Assembly (NCBI GenBank): GCA_903825465.1
Contig: CAIKAR010000056.1
Location: forward strand, 1 to 64,000
Direction: 5' to 3'
From: an uncultured Hyphomicrobiales bacterium
Lineage (GTDB): Bacteria > Pseudomonadota > Alphaproteobacteria > Rhizobiales > Beijerinckiaceae
Length of the DNA: 64,000 nucleotides
Below are positions 60,888-64,000 of this stretch, piece after piece. Made by a program: the position numbers and the translations under genes. Each line of letters starts with the position of its first letter. The stretch's first letter is position 1. The notes beneath the pieces are model-generated. The model saw only the letters and a program-made list of their open reading frames with translations, ran no database searches and was not told the origin of the DNA.

Positions 60888-62190
60888 GCGGCAGCAGCGC
60901 CGCCATTTCGGGTCCGTTGTCGCGGCCCGTCAGCGCCAGCCGCAGGGGATGGAACAGCGCCTTGCCCTTGCGCCCTGTGGCTTCCTTGAGGCGCGCCGTC
61001 CACGCGCCGAATGTCTTGGCGTCCCACGGCTCTTCGGGGAGCGCCTCGCGCGCCGCCAACAATAGTTCGGCGTCCTCGTGCGCGACGGGCGCTTCGCCCT
61101 CGACCACCCGCCACCAGTCGTCGACCTCCGCGAAGCGCGCGAGATTGCCGCGCACCGCGAGCCAGAACGGCTCGGCCTTGTGGCCGACGATGTCGCGCGC
61201 CACGAGCCGGTCGCGCGCGGCTTCGTAGTCCATGCCGTGCAACGTCCGCGCGCTAAGCGCCCGCAGCTCGTGCTCGTCGAAACGCGCCGCCTGCCGGGAG
61301 GTGTTGGCGATGTCGAACATGCCGGCCAGCTCGCCGAGCGAATGAACCGCGCGCACGTTGGCCGACGAGCCCGTCAACACGGCGAGCGCGGCGACGGCCA
61401 GCGCCTCGACGCCCGCGTCGCGCAACGCGCCGATCGACAGCGCGCCCGAGCGTTTCGACAGGCCTTCGCCGGACGACGTGGTCAGCAGGTTGTGGTGGCC
61501 GAAGACGGGCGCGGCGCCGGCGCCGGCCAACGCCTCGAACAGTTCGATCTGCACGGCGGTGTTGCTGACGTGGTCCTCGCCGCGGATGACATGCGTGACG
61601 CCGAGGTCGATGTCGTCGGCGACCGACGTCAGCGTGTAAAGCCATGTGCCGTCGCCGCGGATCAGCACGGGGTCGGACATCGACGACGCGTCGATGTGGC
61701 TGAGGCCGCGCACCATGTCTTCCCAGCGCACGGCGCCGGGCTCGAGCCTGAAGCGCCAATGCGGGCGCCGGCCCTCGGCCTCGAACGCGGCGCGCTCTTC
61801 CGCGCTCAGCGCCAGCGCCGCGCGGTCGTAGATGGGCGGCGCGCCGCGCGCGATCTGGCGCTTGCGGCGGCGGTCGAGTTCGTCGGCGGTCTCGTAGCAG
61901 GGATAGAGCCGGCCCATGGCCTTGAGCTTTTCCGTCGCCGCGACATACAGCGGAAAGCGCTGGGACTGGCGGTAAACCGCGTCCGGCTCAACGCCGAGCC
62001 ACGCCAGATCGACCTCGATCGACTGCGCGTATTCCTCGCGCGAACGTTCGACGTCGGTGTCGTCGAACCGCAGGATGAACCGCCCATGGTTCTTGCGCGC
62101 GTAAAGATAGTTGAACAGCGCGGGCCGCGCGTTGCCGATATGGATGCGGCCGGTGGGCGAGGGGGCGAAACGGACAACGGGGGGGCGCAT
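60850..62190 (-). CDS. gltX: Glutamyl-tRNA synthetase (second-copy, short GltX type)
   Basis: A 446-residue class I synthetase. HIGH motif: [19 protein letters not shown] (residues 9-27); ATP site: KMSKS variant GEGLSKRSG near residue 245; [11 protein letters not shown] and [15 protein letters not shown] match the GlnRS/GluRS core. At 446 residues it is shorter than the main GltX (about 470-490), as for the second copy in alphaproteobacteria, which often charges tRNA-Gln for the amidotransferase. Its last 38 bases overlap DUF2865. Confidence 0.93.
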   Translation of the reverse strand: MRPPVVRFAPSPTGRIHIGNARPALFNYLYARKNHGRFILRFDDTDVERSREEYAQSIEVDLAWLGVEPDAVYRQSQRFPLYVAATEKLKAMGRLYPCYETADELDRRRKRQIARGAPPIYDRAALALSAEERAAFEAEGRRPHWRFRLEPGAVRWEDMVRGLSHIDASSMSDPVLIRGDGTWLYTLTSVADDIDLGVTHVIRGEDHVSNTAVQIELFEALAGAGAAPVFGHHNLLTTSSGEGLSKRSGALSIGALRDAGVEALAVAALAVLTGSSANVRAVHSLGELAGMFDIANTSRQAARFDEHELRALSARTLHGMDYEAARDRLVARDIVGHKAEPFWLAVRGNLARFAEVDDWWRVVEGEAPVAHEDAELLLAAREALPEEPWDAKTFGAWTARLKEATGRKGKALFHPLRLALTGRDNGPEMAALLPLMGRTKVLARLP

Positions 62191-62391
62191 GGCGATTTCT
62201 GCTGACGGCGGCGAAACGCCGCATCCGGCGCTCCTTGGGGCGCTCCTTGTGCCCCGGAAGGGCCGGGATGTTAAGCGAATTCACGGAAAAGGCGCCCACA
62301 TCTAAATTTGGATCGGGAAAATTTCCTGCTTGCGGCGTCGTTGGGCGGCGGTCATAGTGGGACGAGAGTCAAAAATCAGAAGGGGGAAACA

Positions 62392-62850
62392 ATGAGCGCT
62401 ATCTTGGTAGTGTTCCATATGCTTTGCGCGGTCGCGCTTGTCGGCGCGGTGACGCATCAAGCCGCCTCGGTCTGGATTCCGGTCCGGGCTGGATCGTCGA
62501 ATTTTTTCGCCCGGTTTCGCGCGGTCAAGGCCGCCGGCTACGTCAACACCGTGATCATCCTGTATCTGGTCACTTTTGTTCTCGGCTCGTTGATCTACCC
62601 GACCTATCGCATCGGCGCGCGCATCTTCATGGAAGACCTGCACATGAGCGGGCACGTCGGCTCTTTCGAAATCAAAGAGCATGTGCTCAGCTTCGGCATC
62701 GCGCTTCTGCCGGCCTATTGGTACTACTGGCGCACGCCGCAGAAAACCGAGGACGCTTTCACCCGAAAAGCGATTGTCCTGATCCTGGCGGCGATCATTT
62801 GGTACGCCTTCCTCGTCGGCCACATCCTCAACAACGTCAAAGGGGTTTGA
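62392..62850 (+). CDS. Uncharacterised four-helix membrane protein
   Basis: I do not recognise this gene. The 152 residues start at the ATG at 62392 after AAGGGGGA. Four hydrophobic segments are seen: ILVVFHMLCAVALVGAVTHQ, GYVNTVIILYLVTFVLGSLI, EHVLSFGIALLPAYWYYW and AIVLILAAIIWYAFLVGHIL. Histidines in or near helices (FHMLC, VTHQ, EDLHMSGHV, KEHVL, VGHIL) could bind haem, as in small cytochrome b or electron-transfer subunits. It is one base from the next membrane gene and is followed by a c-type cytochrome gene, supporting a redox complex. Confidence 0.7.
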   Translation: MSAILVVFHMLCAVALVGAVTHQAASVWIPVRAGSSNFFARFRAVKAAGYVNTVIILYLVTFVLGSLIYPTYRIGARIFMEDLHMSGHVGSFEIKEHVLSFGIALLPAYWYYWRTPQKTEDAFTRKAIVLILAAIIWYAFLVGHILNNVKGV

Positions 62851-62851
62851 A

Positions 62852-63190
62852 ATGCGGATTGAGCGCGCCATTCCCGCGTTTTCATGCGGTTTCATGATCG
62901 TCTATCTGATCTCGATGTTCTACCATCCGATGTTCACGTACTTCACCTATGTGCCTCGACAGGGGCAGTGGGCGTGGGGCGTGCCGGCGCTCGGAGCGCA
63001 GGGGCCGGGCATGTTCTGGTGGTCGTGGCTGGCGACCGCGCTCGTCGCGGGCCTCGTCTGCGGCGGGGCGGCGCTCGCGACGCCTGAAAACGTGCGAGCC
63101 AAAGTGCCGTCCAGCATCGTTTGGATCGTGCCGGTCGTTCTGATCGTCATTCTCCTCTACATCGAAAGGACGTGGTTCGGCTACAAATGA
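62852..63190 (+). CDS. Uncharacterised two- or three-helix membrane protein
   Basis: A 112-residue membrane protein starting one base after the upstream stop. Segments: AFSCGFMIVYLISMFYHPMF, FWWSWLATALVAGLVCGGAA and SIVWIVPVVLIVILLYIERT. Short loops between them contain VPRQGQWAWGVP. No known family is recognised. Its spacing shows it is cotranscribed with the four-helix protein and probably with the cytochrome at 63259. Confidence 0.65.
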   Translation: MRIERAIPAFSCGFMIVYLISMFYHPMFTYFTYVPRQGQWAWGVPALGAQGPGMFWWSWLATALVAGLVCGGAALATPENVRAKVPSSIVWIVPVVLIVILLYIERTWFGYK

Positions 63191-63258
63191 GGAACGGATT
63201 CCGCGCGTTGTCGTTGATCGAAAAACTGGTCGTCGATTTAAAAAGCGGAGGAAACCTC

Positions 63259-63804
63259 ATGCCGAATCGTCTAAAACTATTCACGTGCCTTGGCGTAATC
63301 GCGGGCGTCGCCGGGGTTGATGTCTCCGCCTTCGGGCAGACCGCGCCGTCGCCCACCGCTCCGACGGCGGCCTCAACCCCCGCCGCCGAGGCTCCCGCGA
63401 GGCCGCCTTATCCCATGGGCATGGGCGAGATCTTGGTGTTTGGCGTTCAGCCGCGCCATATCGCGATGGTGGCCGCTGTGAAGGCGGGCGATTGGGCCTA
63501 CGCCGCCTATGCGCTCAAGGAGTTGGGCGAGACCTTCACCCGCATTCCGCGCGCCATCCCGACCTATCAGAACCACAATACGGCGGAATTCGTGGGCGGC
63601 ATGGTCAACGACCCGCTGAAGGCCCTCGACGAGGCGGTCAAGGCGGCGGACGCCAAAAAATTCAAGGTGGCGTACGCGCAATTGACGACGGCCTGCAACA
63701 GTTGCCACCAGGCGACGGGACGAGAGGCCGTGGTCATCAAGGTTCCGACTTCTGCCGGCGCCAGGGCCGATCAGGACTTCAAGCGCAGCAAGCCCCCGGC
63801 CTGA
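63259..63804 (+). CDS. Periplasmic c-type cytochrome, single haem, C'-like
   Basis: A 181-residue protein from the ATG at 63259 preceded by GCGGAGGAAA. Signal peptide: LFTCLGVIAGVAGVDVSAF, cleavage near GQTAP. A Pro/Ala linker (about 28-50) leads to a helical domain ending in the haem motif CNSCH (about residue 150), with the Cys-x-x-Cys-His close to the C-terminus as in cytochromes c' and c-556. YPMGMGEIL gives a possible Met ligand. The upstream membrane proteins may be its electron partners. Confidence 0.75.
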   Translation: MPNRLKLFTCLGVIAGVAGVDVSAFGQTAPSPTAPTAASTPAAEAPARPPYPMGMGEILVFGVQPRHIAMVAAVKAGDWAYAAYALKELGETFTRIPRAIPTYQNHNTAEFVGGMVNDPLKALDEAVKAADAKKFKVAYAQLTTACNSCHQATGREAVVIKVPTSAGARADQDFKRSKPPA

Positions 63805-63850
63805 CGCGCTGATCCACCTTAGGCGCTGATTGCCGCGCCGGCGTTTTCCC

Positions 63851-64000
63851 TTACCGCCCCAACACGCGTTTCAACACCGCTCCGGCATCCGCCGGCGCCT
63901 TGTCGCCCGCCCACGCGACATACTGATCCGGACGCACCAGCACCAACGCGGCCTTGTAGAGTCCCCTCGCCTCGCCGCCGGCGTCGCGTGTGATCTTTAG
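63851..64000 (-). CDS. C-terminal end of a FAD-dependent monooxygenase (cut by window edge)
   Basis: Fifty codons including the stop (TAA, 63851-63853) run off the right edge. The visible end, GLYKAALVLVRPDQYVAWAG followed by a helix ending VLKRVLGR, is the thioredoxin-like C-terminus of aromatic-ring flavin hydroxylases of the PheA/TfdB/MhpA type. Substrate and full length lie beyond the window. It converges on the cytochrome gene with a 46-base gap. Confidence 0.8.
   Translation of the reverse strand, partial: LKITRDAGGEARGLYKAALVLVRPDQYVAWAGDKAPADAGAVLKRVLGR

Noticed and set aside
62300-62313. Imperfect palindrome ATCTAAATTTGGAT before the membrane-cytochrome operon
   Set aside because: Only 14 bases with one mismatched pair, AT-rich, with no second copy or known regulator; too likely by chance.

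Overview
The window is GC-rich chromosomal DNA from an alphaproteobacterium, most likely of the order Hyphomicrobiales (Rhizobiales). The family cannot be fixed from this sequence; a Beijerinckiaceae-, Methylocystaceae- or Xanthobacteraceae-like bacterium is a guess. The assignment rests on the gene order chorismate mutase-hisC-tyrA / DUF2125 / ChaC / plsC-like / ftsX-ftsE, on metX-metW, on DUF4167 and DUF2865 proteins, on a second short GltX, on btaA-btaB, and on several orphan Bug-type solute-binding proteins. Genes are densely packed and intact. I see no insertion sequence, prophage, CRISPR array or rRNA. Two tRNA genes, Gly(GCC) and Trp(CCA), are present. Both window ends cut a gene.

Layout. 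1-7.9 kb: tail of a secreted protein, a glycosyltransferase-methyltransferase pair, a cytochrome b561, purH, a modA-modD pair behind a Mo-box-like inverted repeat, an unknown basic protein behind a palindromic promoter, and a GST. 8.0-13.7 kb: a methionine operon in which an ArsR-methyltransferase fusion regulator, metF and metH overlap by a few bases behind a GATATC-centred palindrome. 13.7-29.8 kb: an accessory, catabolic-looking region with a racemase-superfamily enzyme, Bug proteins, a haem/beta-propeller fusion, a dienelactone hydrolase-DUF6295-GST-GST operon, and a six-gene operon (cupin, CocE-type hydrolase, molybdenum hydroxylase large subunit, TauD-type dioxygenase, amidohydrolase, Bug). 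28.1-36.4 kb: two secreted metallophosphoesterases, then a set of genes matching phosphate-starvation membrane lipid remodelling (a GT21-like glycosyltransferase, a PlcP-type phospholipase C, a GT4 glycosyltransferase, btaB, btaA). 36.4-46.3 kb: a hairpin-rich leader and DUF4167, clpB, uppP, a YihY protein, ftsE-ftsX, an acyltransferase and ChaC. 46.4-53.3 kb: DUF2125, the tyrosine/phenylalanine/histidine branch genes, metX-metW and glutaminase. 53.4-64 kb: amtB with a sigma-54-type promoter and paired palindromes, Trm112/LonN/CnoX housekeeping genes, the tRNAs, a Bug protein, PilZ, CreA, DUF2865, gltX, an unknown membrane/cytochrome c operon, and the end of a flavin monooxygenase gene.

Three functional themes stand out. 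Methionine/SAM metabolism appears twice (regulator-metF-metH and metX-metW). Phosphorus economy is represented by secreted phosphoesterases and by swapping phospholipid for betaine lipid or glycolipid. Uptake and breakdown of organic acids or aromatics is suggested by the Bug proteins and the oxidative/hydrolytic operon, whose substrate cannot be read from sequence. Regulatory sites were recognised by eye against known consensus patterns and have not been tested.
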